Below are positions 50,855 through 62,199 of a DNA stretch of 64,000 nucleotides, in pieces. Where the stretch lies: positions 3,906,001-3,970,000 of the forward strand of contig JAJNNQ010000006.1 in NCBI GenBank assembly GCA_027886175.1, given 5' to 3'. The notes under the pieces were generated by a model. The model was given only the letters and a program-made list of their open reading frames with translations. It ran no database searches and was not told the DNA's origin. This DNA is from Phylloscopus collybita. Taxonomy: Eukaryota > Chordata > Aves > Passeriformes > Phylloscopidae. Position numbers and translations under genes: made by a program. Every line of letters starts with the position of its first letter. Within the stretch, counting starts at the first letter, position 1.

Positions 50855-52172
50855 CAAGCCCAGGTGTGAGGACTGGATCTGGCTGTACAGGGGATTCCTG
50901 AGCAGCTGCCTCCCCTGGGGCCCAGGTAACAGAGACAAGGGACTGCCTAGACTACTCCAGCCCTCTGATTATTACCCACTGCATGCTGTCCAGGTGGGCA
51001 GAGATGAGGTTGATAAGAGAAGTCCTAGGGCAATATAAAGGATGTGTTGAAGGGACAAGAGGGCAGGTGGTGAATTCCCTCATTCCTTTAGCTGCAGGGA
51101 AAATGCTGAAAGGAACAGAACGCACCTAATCGACACGTAGCTGAAAGATGGATGTGATGGACAAAATTTTGATATTTTGACCATGGAGTAGTTTACACAC
51201 AACAGGGTATGATGGAGATAGATGAGGTTCACTGTCTGAAAGGGGAAAAGAGTTTTTCCCATTAGTTGGCAGGGCTGGTTGACAGGGCTTTTAATTGGTT
51301 TGAAGAGAGAAAGGGTTAAGACCAGGCTCAGTAGAGATGAGCTTAGTGGTGGCATGCCAGATTTGTGGGTGAAATCTACAGCCCAGCTGAAGTGCAGAGA
51401 TGCCAATGCATATGGTATGGATAATGAACAGGAGGAGCTGGAGACCATTGAGCAGAAGGAAAGTTGTGATGTAGTCACCCTCACAAGAAACATGGTGGGT
51501 TGGGGGCAGAGTGCCTGGAAAGCAGCCCAGCAGAAAAAGACCTGGGGGTGCTGGTTGACAACAATCTTGTGCCCAGGGGGCAAAGAAGACCAATGGCATC
51601 TTGTACTGTATCAAGAACGGTGTGACCAGCAGGACCAGAGCTGTGATTGTCCCACTGTACTTGGCACTGGTGAGGCTGCATCTAAGTCCTGTGGTCATTT
51701 CTGGGCCCCTCATTGCAAGAAAGACATTGAGAAGCTGTAGCATATTCTAAGGGCAACAAAGCTGGTGAAGGGTCTCAAGAGTAAGTCCTGTGGAGATCAG
51801 CTGAGGAATCTTTAGTTGTTTAGCCTGGAGAAAAGGAGGCTCAGGGGAGACCTTTTAGCACTCTGAAAGGAGGTTGTAGCCAAAGGATCTCACTGTCTCC
51901 TCCCCTGCCAACAATGACAGGATGAGAGGACATAGCCTCAAGTTGTGTCAAGAGAAGTTCAGGTAGGACATCATGAGGAATTTCTTCACAGAAAAGGTTA
52001 TTAAGTATTAGAATGGACTCCCCAGGGTGCTGGTGGAATCACCATCCCTGGAGTTGCTCAAGAAACTGCTAGATGGGGAACTTAGTGTTGTGCTCTAATT
52101 GACAAGATGGTGATCATTCAAAGGCTGGACTTGATCTCAGAGGTCTTTTCCAACCTAAGTTATTCTGTCTGA
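50855..52172 (+). mobile_element. CR1 LINE with 5' region, ORF2 start and 3' end, central deletion
   Basis: The left part follows the remembered CR1 5' region (CAGCTGCCTCCCCTGGGGCC, GGGCAGAGATGAGGTTGATA, GTAGTTTACACACAACAGGG, AGATGAGCTTAGTGGTGGCA). It then enters the start of ORF2: GAACAGGAGGAGCTGGAGAC, ACCATTGAGCAG, and GTAGTCACCCTCACAAGAAA, the endonuclease region. At about 51510 it jumps to the 3' part (AGACCTGGGGGTGCTGGTTG, GTATCAAGAACGGTGTGACC, GCACTGGTGAGGCTGCATCT). It runs to a normal 3' end, GGACTTGATCTCAGAGGTCT then CCAACCTAAGTTATTCTG. Most of the endonuclease and all of the reverse transcriptase are absent. The 150-167 codon frames here are broken CR1 sequence. Confidence 0.85.
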
Positions 52173-53365
52173 GCAACAACATTTGTTGCCACTCTGTTGG
52201 TGCATAAAATTGTAGTGGATAATTGTTGGTGTATAAATTGCTGCATAAAGCTGTAGAAGTAGTGAAATACAAAGTTAGTTCCTAGTGCAAATACTGCCTG
52301 TTTTATTTTGTTTAGGGTTTTTTAGCGTGCTCCCTCTATTTCTCAGGGCAGATCAGAACAAAAGTTTATAACTGTTATGCTAGTTTCAGATTATGATGTC
52401 TTATTCCTTCTGAAGTAGTTAGATTCCTGCCATTTGAGTCCTGTTCTGTAAACACTAATAATGAATTTATTTAATATTAGACACTTCAAATTAGACACAT
52501 AGTAATATAATGTGTGGGAAAGATGAGGTAATGTTTTCATATCCTCATTAATGGCAAGTTCTTTGACCAAGTACTAAAACACTGTTGCATATATGATTTG
52601 TGTACATTACAAAAGTTAAACAATGATTTAGTTGTGCTTTCTCTATACTAAGACTACTTCTCAAATTCATATATGATAAAGACATAACAATGATGGATTT
52701 GTTAAAGACAAGTGATGTGTTTAAACCCCAGAAGCCGCATTTTTATTTAAAAATAAATTAAAGCAATAAATTTAATACATGCACAGATGAGCCCGGTCTT
52801 TGCACACAATAATCATTTGCTATTTAATTTTCCTGGGTTGGATTGCTTCATATCTTGATCTCATGAGCCATTTCAGCTATCTTTCCTACCCCCATATGCT
52901 TGACATTTTGTTCATTAGGATTGGCTTTCCTGATCATCACAATACAAGATAAACTGTTATATTAAGAGGAAATGATGGTGTCGCCGCTCCATAATTGAAT
53001 CTGGAAGATGTATCTGCTGTTCTTTAGAATGACATATTCGGGAAGCCAAATAATCAACCTCAAGGGAACAGAGTTTTGTGCCTGAGAGATTCAGGTCGCC
53101 TAATACTTCACCAGTGGTTTTTGCAGAAAATGTGAAGCTTTTGTCAAGGGAAGCTGGCTCATCTGATAAATAATCATGTCGTATAGAAATATATGTTCTT
53201 TGCTAAAAATGCTTTAAAGATAAGGTTTAAGGTACTAATTCAGAGAGAATGGGATATAGAACAGTCTATTCATCACTCTCTGTTGTCTTTCAAAGGTTGT
53301 GTTCCAGGACTGGACTTCAAGTATTCCTTTTTCTGTTTTATTTTTCCCTTTGAACAGATAAGACC
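52173..53365. other. unique-looking sequence, no gene recognised
   Basis: No repeat recognised. The 52730-53180 part has scattered CpG and mixed composition without low-complexity tracts, unlike its surroundings. It could be a conserved non-coding element, but that cannot be judged from one genome. Confidence 0.3.
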
Positions 53366-53516
53366 ATTAAAAAAAACCCCAAAAACATCAAAAACAAAGA
53401 AACAAACAAACAAACAAAAAACCAACAAAAAAAAAAAAAAAACCAAAAAAATCAAAGAAAAAAAACCAACCAACCAACCAACCAAACAACCAAAAACAAA
53501 CAACAAAAAAAACCCC
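53366..53516. repeat. A/C-only low-complexity tract
   Basis: About 150 bases almost only of A and C, including a run of A and (CAAC)n units (53466-53488). The Lys/Thr/Asn/Pro-rich frame is an artefact. Confidence 0.9.
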
Positions 53517-54954
53517 ATCTGAAATTGGTGTTTAGTAAACACCAACATGTAAAAAATACACTAGTATTTATTTCCATTTTTTTTCCCTAAATGTAGATAA
53601 AACATACATTTTAGCATGCATTTTTTGTATAGGGAAGGATCAAGGGCATCCAGAAAGTATTATATCCATCTCAAATTCTCCAGCCTTGAAAAAGTCTGAT
53701 GATGTTGCCAATTACAGTAACTTATAAGAGATGTGTAACAGTCTTCATAGAATTAGAGAGAGTAATTATAACTTCTCTTAATTTTTATGTCAATACATGC
53801 AAAACCTCTAGTAGTTTGTTTTTTTCAAAATCACATTATTATTATGCAAAAATACGTAATTTCTAGCTATTATATTCTGAAATTCTTTTTCCTTTCTTTG
53901 CAGTAAATTAAAAACTTCAAAGGCCTTAACAATTTTTAAATTTTCATTTTTGTTAAAGCATTTTTCCATCAGAATTTCAGTTTCAATATTACATGTATAA
54001 ACAAAGGAAATACGTGTGATTCGATAATGAAATCTTTTATGGTAAAACAAAGCATGAGGGGTGTTTTTTATAATCTATTTATAGATTAAAACATGAAGAC
54101 ATTATTCTGAGATCACATTTCTTCATTATTTTAAACAGAGATTTTCAGAAAGAACCAGAACATTTTGGCTCTTATCTCTGGATGACAATCAGAGCTTGAA
54201 ATCAGTCATTTGTGACTAAGGTTTCAACCTTTACTAATTGCTCTTTTTGATATTGATGTACAATATCAATACCTTCTTTATTTGATATCATGATGGACAT
54301 ACAATTTCATTTTTCTCACCCTACTTCCCTTTCTCATAACAGCAAACTGGATAGTGTGCTGAATAAGTACATTGCTCAATCAAAACACAATAGAAATTTA
54401 TATGTGAACCATTTGGAGGGTATAGGTTTTTTTGTTTCACAGCTAGAATCTCTGCTAGATTTTATATGCAGTCTCTTGCTCTCTCCCTCTTTTTCACTCC
54501 AGTACTTTACATGTAAGTATTTTTCCTATTTATTGTATAAATAAATAATTTTTGTCATAAATGTATTGTCTTATTATTGTAATTATCCTTTTTGTTTTTA
54601 AAGATCTTGATTTTCTCATCTTCCTTCTTTGGAAACTTCCTGGGAAGGAAATAAAAGTGGAATAAAAAAAAAAATCCCAACTTATAGAACTGTTCCTTTG
54701 AGCTGAAAACAATCCAGTGTTGCAACATTCTAGTCATAGACTCACAGATAAAGACTATTCAAAGGCAAGAGAGAGCATCTAACATGACTATAAGACAGAA
54801 CTCTGTGGTACACAGCTATTTTTCCAGCAATTTCACACATTTTAGAGGCTGCCCCTTTCCAGGTTATTTCACAATAACCAGCTGATGATCAAAGGAGTGA
54901 CAAAATCCATTATGACATCACAGAGAACCACAAAAAGGTTGAGGATGGAAGTCT
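53517..54954. other. AT-rich sequence, no gene recognised
   Basis: Nothing convincing. A degraded TCATAGACTCACAGATA at about 54734 might be the far 3' end of the - strand CR1 at 54955-56168. Confidence 0.35.
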
Positions 54955-56168
54955 GAAGAGCCTTCAGGTTAAACTTCCTTTCTTAGTCAGGGCCATCTGC
55001 AGTCAGTTTCCCAGGACCATGTTTTTCAATATCTCCATGGATGTACATTCTGCAACCCCCATAGCAACCTGTCATTCTCACAGTGAAAAAATGTTTCCTG
55101 ACATTGAGATACAACCTCCTGTGTTTCAGTTCTTTTCTTATTGCCCCTGGTTCTGTGGATGGGCACCGCTGAAGAGTCTGGCTGTGTCTCCCTTAGATCC
55201 TCTGTAGTTCTGTTCTCCAGGCTGAACAGTTCCAAATGTCTCATCCTCATAGGAGAGATTCTGCTGTGCCTCTGTTATGTTGTGGCCCTTTATTGGACTA
55301 TTCAGTATCTCTCTCCTTCTGAGGAGCCCAGAACTGGATAGGACTCAAAGAGTGGCCTCACCAGTTCTGGGAAAAGGGAAGGGTCACCTGCACGAACTCC
55401 TGGAAATATTTTGTCGAATGCACGCAGGATATCATTGGACTTCTTTGCAGCAAGGGCACCTTGATGGTCCCTGTTCAATCAGACAGAGCTTTTCTTACAA
55501 AGCTGCTTTGCATCTGTGTGGCTCCTAGCTTATATACTCATGCTCGGGGGTGTTCCTCCCATGTACAGGATTTTAAAGTTCTTGTTGAATTCCACAACTT
55601 TTCTCTCATCTGGGTTCTCTATCTTGTTGAGGTCCCTCTGGATGGGAGCTTGAATCTTTGGTGTATCAGCCATCTTTCCCAGTTTTGTATCAACAGAAGA
55701 CTTGCCAAGGTTTCCTCTTCCCCATCATCTATATCAATAAGTAGAGGTGTAAAACAGGACTGGAACCCAGTACTGATCCCTGGAGTACACTGCTAGTGTA
55801 CTGTCACTGGCCTCCAATTCAAACTAGAGTTTGAGCCATTGATTGCCTGCCTCTGGGCCCAGCCATTCAGCTCATTTTTAACTCACCACACTGCTCATCT
55901 AGCCCAGACTCCAACAGTTATCTATGGGGATTCTATGGGAGACAGTGTCTTAAGACTTAATGAAGTCCAGACAGGCAATGTCCATCACTCTGCCTTCATG
56001 CACCAAGCTATTTATTTCATCATATGGGTTTATCAAGCTAGTCAAATATGATTTACCCCTTGGTGAACTCTATCTGATTTTCCTGTACTTATGTGTCTGG
56101 AACTGTTTTCCAGAATTAGGCCTGTATCATCTTTCCAGTTTTATAGCAGGATTATTTTGAATAAAAAG
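54955..56168 (-). mobile_element. CR1 LINE, ORF2 3' half and 3' UTR, antisense to + strand
   Basis: The + strand shows CR1 in reverse complement over about 1.2 kb: TATTGCCCCTGGTTCTGTGG, CAGGCTGAACAGTTCCAAAT, CTTTATTGGACTATTCAGTA, AGATTCTGCTGTGCCTCTGT, CTCATCTGGGTTCTCTATCT, AACCCAGTACTGATCCCTGG, GACAGTGTCTTAAGACTTAA, ATTTACCCCTTGGTGAACTC. It is diverged, with every frame interrupted. It is the longest continuous CR1 copy here, apart from the split copy at 58535-59885. Confidence 0.85.
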
Positions 56169-57984
56169 TTAATGCTGCCATTTTGAATGACTACCACTTA
56201 AAAATCTCCTAATTTTGTCTCTGGCTCCAACTGTGGTGTATTAAGAAATCCAGATTCTCTCTATATCAGTTTCTGTCCATGGCATGTAGCTAGATAATAA
56301 CATTGGCAGATACATAGGGCTTCACTGATGACTCAATTCACAACAAAAGTGAAAAAATCTTTCACGCAACATAAGCATTTAAGTGTCATTCTGTTGATAG
56401 CAAATCACTTAAAAAGCAGCAGATTTTAAATTCACCACTTGAAATATTCCACCAATAGAAATACTGGATAACTTCATGTTCAATAGTCCTTCAAAATATG
56501 GTTCAAAATATATAAAGGTCTTCTTAAATTGAATAATAAGTTTTGAATATTTATAAATTTAAACATAATAGTATCAAAACATTTTATATATCAAAGTAGT
56601 ATCAAACCATGCTTTTAACTAATGAATTTTAAAACATCAAAATGGAAGCATTTCTCTTTTCCATAATACCTAAACCTGGAGGCAATGAATAATCTGTAAG
56701 CAATGCTTTGCAGAGCTCTTTTCCTACAAAATTTAAAGACTGTTTCTAGTAGAATATTATTTTAAGGCACAATTTCAAATTCTACTGCATATTTTACACT
56801 TTTGTTGTGCTTCATGCCTAAAGAATTTTAAGACCGGTGAAATATGTTGCCCATATCAGGTTTCATTTTCAGCTTTGTTATCCTCACAGTCTTTTCATGT
56901 AAAAGGGAGACACTACCTGATCTTAAAAGAAAAAAATATTTTTAATGACAGTAAAGTGTAAAAAGTGAAAAAGATTCACTCTTTCCATTTTTTTCCCTAA
57001 ATGTGGTTTATGTGTGGAGGAAGAAGGAGTGAAGGAAATATCTTCACCCACTTTTACACTAGTTCATAAAAGAGCCTAGAATAATGGCAAAATAAATCAC
57101 TTTGTTGTGTGTATTAAAAAGCTAGTTCCTATGTGAATGTGGTCTCTTATAAAGAATAATTTTCTGTTTTGTCATAAAAATATTGATGGTTCATTAATAC
57201 CATTCACATCTTTGCCTTTCTGATGCAGTTAGCTTAATGTAATTGCAGAATTTTCAAATAAGCAGCTTAAAGAGCATAGATACTCTAAATAAGCACTTTC
57301 TGAAGGGAACTTTATCCCATATTTGTTCCAAGTGTTCCAGGTATCTTTTTTTCTGAAAATTGTTGACTATTGTTGGCAACAAGGTATCAGAGGATATGTG
57401 CCAGTACACTGATTAGTGGCACTGATCTTAAATGTATGACTTTAACACTGAAGCCTGCTGTGATGTGTTGACATTTTCTGGCTCCCAGGTACCTACCAAG
57501 CCACTCTCTCACTACTCTTCCTTAAGAGTACAGAAGAAGAAAAGAAAATTAAAAATCTTGTCCATCAAGACAAAGACAAGGAAATTCCCTACCATTTGCT
57601 GTCATGATCAAAAGAGATTCAGCTTAAAGAAAAAAGATTTAATTTATAATCAATTAAAATACATTTGGATAGTGAAAACAAAGAAAAAAAAAAAGAAAAC
57701 AAAGTAAAAAAAAAATAAAACATCTTCCACTACTTTTCTAGGTATGGTTTTACAATGGCAGCACTTATTTAAGGGATCACTCCAGGCAACATAGCAATCA
57801 CTTTAGAAATAAAGCATTGTGTCTCTGTTTTAGTTATATATAGTTATATATTTGCTTTTCTAAGTTATAGTTTTATACAGATACATATTTGTTTTTCTAA
57901 AATATTGTTTCTTTACTTAATAGATTATAAATATTATCATTGCAGGAAATCTGTATTTCATAGCCAGTACTTTGGGAAGAGTAT
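56169..57984. other. AT-rich sequence, no gene recognised
   Basis: Nothing recognised. The 91-codon + strand frame at 57432-57707 is Lys-rich and driven by A-rich sequence. Confidence 0.45.
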
Positions 57985-58512
57985 AGGAAGGCTACTCAAT
58001 TGTGTAGGGATGGGGTGAGGAAAACCAAGGTGCAGCTGGAGCTGAACTCGACAAGGGACACAAAGAATAACAAGAAGGGCTTCTGCAGTTATTTCCTCCA
58101 GAAAAGGCACATCAAAAAAAGTGTACTCTCACTGATGAGCAAGGCTGACAAACTGATAAGAACAGACAAGGAAAAGGCTGAAGACAGACCAATGTCTTTG
58201 GTCTGTCTTCACTGGCAACCTCTCTTCCTGTATCACTTGAGTGGATGGACTATAGGGACTGGAGGAGCAAAGTCCCTAACTACATAATAGAAAATCAGAT
58301 TTATGACTACCTGAGGAACCTGAAGATACATAAGCATTTGTAAGCAGACAAGACGCATTCCAGAGTCCTGACTCGATTGGCTTGAGTAGTTGTCAAGCCA
58401 CTACATGTTATATTTGAAAAGTCATGGAAGCCAGAAGAAGTCCCTGGTGATTGGAGAAAAGGAAATATTGCACACATTTTTAGAAATGGGTGGAAAGTGG
58501 AAAGACTTGGCA
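57985..58512 (+). mobile_element. CR1 LINE, internal ORF2 fragment
   Basis: A sense-oriented internal piece of ORF2 between endonuclease and reverse transcriptase. It includes GTGCAGCTGGAGCTGAACTC, CAAGAAGGGCTTCTGCAGTT, GACAAGGAAAAGGCTGAAGA, GGTCTGTCTTCACTGGCAA and GGTGATTGGAGAAAAGGAAA. It ends at the codons for an IFxNG-like motif just before the NYRPVSL motif of the reverse transcriptase. It has neither a 5' end nor a 3' end, and it abuts the oppositely oriented CR1 at 58535. Confidence 0.75.
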
Positions 58513-59019
58513 CTTGGTCTCATACTCTACTCTACTCTACTACTGACCTCTGTCCACCAGTCCCGCCTGTCCAGACCACTCTGCAGAGCCTTTCTGCCCT
58601 TCAGCAGATCAACACTCCTGCCCTACTTGGTTTTATCTGCAAACTGTGTGAAGCTGCACTCAATCTCCTTGTGCAGATCACTGATAAAGATATTAAGTAG
58701 GACCAGTCCCAATACTGAGCCCTGTAGAACATCCCTTGTATATGGTCAGCAGCTGGATTTAATTCCATTCACCACCACCCTCTGGGCCTGGACATCCAGC
58801 CTTCTTTTACCCAGATAGGAATACTCCCATCCAATCCTTGAGCAGCCAGTATCCCCAGGAGAATGCTGTGGGAAATGGGTTTCAAAAGTTTTACTGGAGA
58901 CCAGGTAAACAGCACCCGCAGCCTTGCCCTTATCACCTATATGACTGGTCTTTTCATAGAAGGAGATCAGGTCAGTCAAACAAGACCTGCCTTTCCCAAG
59001 CCCATGTTGACTGGGGCTG

Positions 59020-59728
59020 TGTTATGATTCAGTTAGGGAGAAATGCCTCTGCTGGAATTAAGGTGAAAATGAGACCATACACCAAAGTGATAAATATAGA
59101 TTTTATTTAAGAGTATAAGTGAGGCAGAGATACAATGAAAAAGAAAAGGGGACCAGGGAGAGAGATATCAAGCAGAAGATAATCACTACCACTACTAATT
59201 AATCACTTAATCCAGCAGTGTCCAGTTGGTAGTTTTTCACGCTGGGCTTTTGATGATGGGGGTCTCAGAGCTGCTCTTTTGGGGGTACCACCTTCATACA
59301 GTCCAGATTTTAGGTATCCACAGAGCATAGATGATATTCCCATAATTTGGGGTGATATGTGTATGAGCACTAGCTTTCTTTCCCACTTTGCTACAGTGCA
59401 AATTTTTTCACACAGAATTCACAGAATGACAAGGTTAGAAAAGATCTTCAAGAAAATTGAGTCCAACCCATGCCTTTATATAGTATCTTGCAGAGTAGTT
59501 TCTAACTGAGTAGTTTCTTGTCCAGTAGTTTCTTTGCTGAGTTCTGTTTTGTTCAGATGCATTAATTACGATGTGCTAACCAGACCTTATTTTCATCATG
59601 CCTGCACTTTCCTATTGCAAATTCCTGCCTTCTGAGCTTATTTCAGATTCCTGCTGTGTGGTTTATTTTACAGCAAGTTCCTTCTGTGACTTTGGCAGTG
59701 TTTTGACACAGGTGTCTGTGCTCTTTTA
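59020..59728 (-). mobile_element. solo ERV LTR inserted in a CR1
   Basis: About 700 bases that interrupt the CR1 reverse-transcriptase region. On the - strand it has a TATA-like ACTATATAAAGGC near 59480. Downstream of that is an AATAAAATCTATATTTATC polyadenylation-signal region near 59105. The 3' terminus is CTGAATCATAACA, the CATAACA-type end common in avian ERVs. Flanks GGCTG and GCCTG may be a 5-base target duplication with one change. The 5' terminus is not a clean TG. There is no internal retroviral sequence. Three AGTAGTTTCT repeats lie at about 59485-59535. Confidence 0.65.
59412..59482 (-). mobile_element. CR1 3' terminus inside the LTR
   Basis: The + strand reads CACAGAATGACAAGGTTAGA, AAAGATCTTCAAG and GAGTCCAACCCATG, which is a CR1 3' end in reverse complement, only about 65 bases long. 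It lies just downstream of the LTR's TATA-like box on the - strand. It is either a very short nested insertion or a piece fixed in this LTR family. Confidence 0.6.
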
Positions 59729-59885
59729 GCCTGATCTCCTGATTTTCCTGTGATGGAACTAAACTGATCTGCTCCATAGACTTCCCCAGCATTGAAGTCA
59801 GACTGACACATCTGTAGCTCTCCAGATCCTCCTTGCAGCCCTTCTTGTAAAATCTGCCTTGCAGACAATGACAAAAGGCTGCCAA

Positions 59886-62199
59886 ATATAAATGTCAGTA
59901 GAAACTGTAATTTTCTGCTGGAGTAATAACAAGTAGTACTCCCATTTTGCAGTAGGGAATGACTCATTCCTCACCTCATCTACTTCCTAAGTGTTTACAC
60001 CAAAGCAGAAACTACTAGGGACAAACTCTATATCCTTTTTAACAACCTGGGCTTACAAGACATATCCAGATGGGGTGAAAAAGAACATGTAAGAGTCTTT
60101 ATTCATCCACTTGGGGTCTGAGAAGAACAAGTTCCCTACCTTAAATATTTTGAGAAAGAAATTGCTTCATTTATTTCTGGTGTAATAAACTCTCAAAACC
60201 TTTTAACCTGGCTGCATCCTTGATCTTCATGAAGTAATGTTTTTAAATTTAATCTTTTATCTTCATTTAAACATTCTTGTGGTGTATAGATCATTTTAGC
60301 TTCTAAAAAGTTCATTTGTATTTTAATAATCCATATTAGTTCTTACCATCTCTGTAGCAAGATCATGCTGTGAAATCTTAATTCTTACGCCATTATGAAA
60401 AACTTGTTTTGTTCACTAAAAAATCTCATTTAGTTTCTTTATAAATGTTTTTTGTTTTAATCACTGAAAGATTTCCAGGCAGATTATATCAAATTGTATC
60501 AAATACTGTTCTCACTAACAAAGGCAAAGAATGACTAAAGTGGAACACTATTTATTTATATTATCTTCTATGGAAAAACATTTAACACCTTCAAAACAGA
60601 ATAAAAGGAAATAGTAATGATGTTAGAAAAAATATACACACTAAATGTACATTATACAGAGTTGAATAACATAAACTTGTTATTTGATGCATTTTAAAGA
60701 GTGTTCTGCCAGGCTTTTATCTGAAGGAACTGTGCTGAATGTGTGTACTGTTCAATGCATCAGATAATAAGAACAGTTTGAAGCACAAAAAGAAATTTTA
60801 AAAAAAAGTGTTAAGCAAGTGTTAAGTCAAGAAAACATTCTATCAATCAAATTTGACTTCTTATCTGAAACATACGTATCAATCTACATGATCTTAAACT
60901 TAGATTGTATAAAATACTACCTTGCACTAAAAAATACAATAAAAATAAATCATTAAAATATCAATCAACAAATATTTTGATCAATAGAGAAGTTAGGAAA
61001 GGAAATTACGTATGAATCTTTTTCCAGCTACAGGTGATTTCCCCAGAAAAATTCTTCTAAACAGTTACATAACTCTGAGAAGTGATCTAAATTCACAGGG
61101 TCTAAAACCATACTCTAAAGTCAAAAACCAGTCAGGTACACTCATGTTGAGTTCTTCACTAAATAAACAATTTAAAGCTCATGAAAGGCTGAAATTTTAC
61201 TTCCTAAGCCATGATTTAGGATGTAATAAGCAATTTTTCATTAGTTGTATTGTATTGTACCTGCAGTGTAATGTTTTTGTCATAATAGCAAGAAATAAAT
61301 AAAAGATAAAGTTGCAACATTAGCATTTAGTTAAAAAAAATAATGGGCAGTATCTGAAAAAGCTGTTTTCTAACTGATGAAAAATCTGAAAGGAACATTG
61401 CCATTTTTATTAGTCAGACTCTATGTATGGAGATTACTTTAATTTATTATTTGTATCCTGAGGAGACCACACAAGCTTGATCAGGGACTAACATGTCCTT
61501 GCCATAAGAATAGTGTAATTAATTATAAGGAAGATAGTACTTATCAAAAATTTACAGTTGAACAAAATGAATAAAACAATTGAAAATAGGCAAGGAAAAA
61601 AATAAAAAAGAACAAGATGAACAGCATATCTTGCCCTGGTAATAGTCATATTAGAATATGAATACTCAGTTTCACTGATACTGAAATTTGGAAATTTGAA
61701 TTGGGATTAATCTCAATTGAGAGCACCACTAGAAGAGATATTGAAGCTAGTTAGGGATCTAAAAAACTAGGAAGACTCCGCTAATCAAGGTCTTACTCAT
61801 AATCAGCTGAACAAGAGGGGTCATCAGCTGTGAGGGTTGAGCCATGCCATCTCTGAACTTCTTTTTCTTGCCTTTTATTTTTTCCTTATAAACCACATAA
61901 AGAATCTGTGTGATTAGTTTTCTTTTTAAGGTTTTAACTTTTAAGTAGCTATTGATAAAGGCAATGAATCTTATCCTTTCCATTTGTTGATTAATTATCC
62001 CCTGACTGCCCAATTTACTGGTGCTCTCATTGCATTAGATCTCTCTTAATAGAGTTTTAAAACCATAGAAGAAATTGATCTCTGGAGGTCAATAGAATCC
62101 TGTTTGTTTGTGATCGAAATTTTGTCCTGTTTTGTCATCATAGTACCAATACCCTATTTTATTTGTTTTCTGTTGTATCTTGTGTTTTTAGATTTTAAT
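59886..62199. other. AT-rich sequence, no gene recognised
   Basis: Frames reach 96 codons (61012-61302, + strand) without motif or splice context. No repeat family recognised. Confidence 0.45.

Larger units (their letters stand above)
58535..59885 (-). mobile_element. CR1 LINE, reverse-transcriptase region, interrupted by an LTR
   Basis: On the - strand the copy begins near 59885, and its frame reads YKKGCKEDLESYRCVSLTSM, the start of the CR1 reverse transcriptase. It is interrupted at 59020-59728 by an LTR. It resumes at 59019 and runs to about 58535 (on the + strand: AAGCCCATGTTGACTGGGGC, GGAGAATGCTGTGGGAAATG, TTCACCACCACCCTCTGGGC, CAGATCAACACTCCTGCCCT). The 3' end of the element is missing where it meets the + strand CR1 fragment. 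All frames are broken. Confidence 0.8.

Noticed and set aside
51080..51743. Frames of 150-167 codons on both strands
   Set aside because: They lie inside the deleted CR1 at 50855-52172. The + frame only partly follows the CR1 ORF2 phase and crosses the deletion junction.
58390..58818. 142-codon + strand frame
   Set aside because: It spans the junction of two oppositely oriented CR1 fragments and is mostly antisense to CR1 ORF2.
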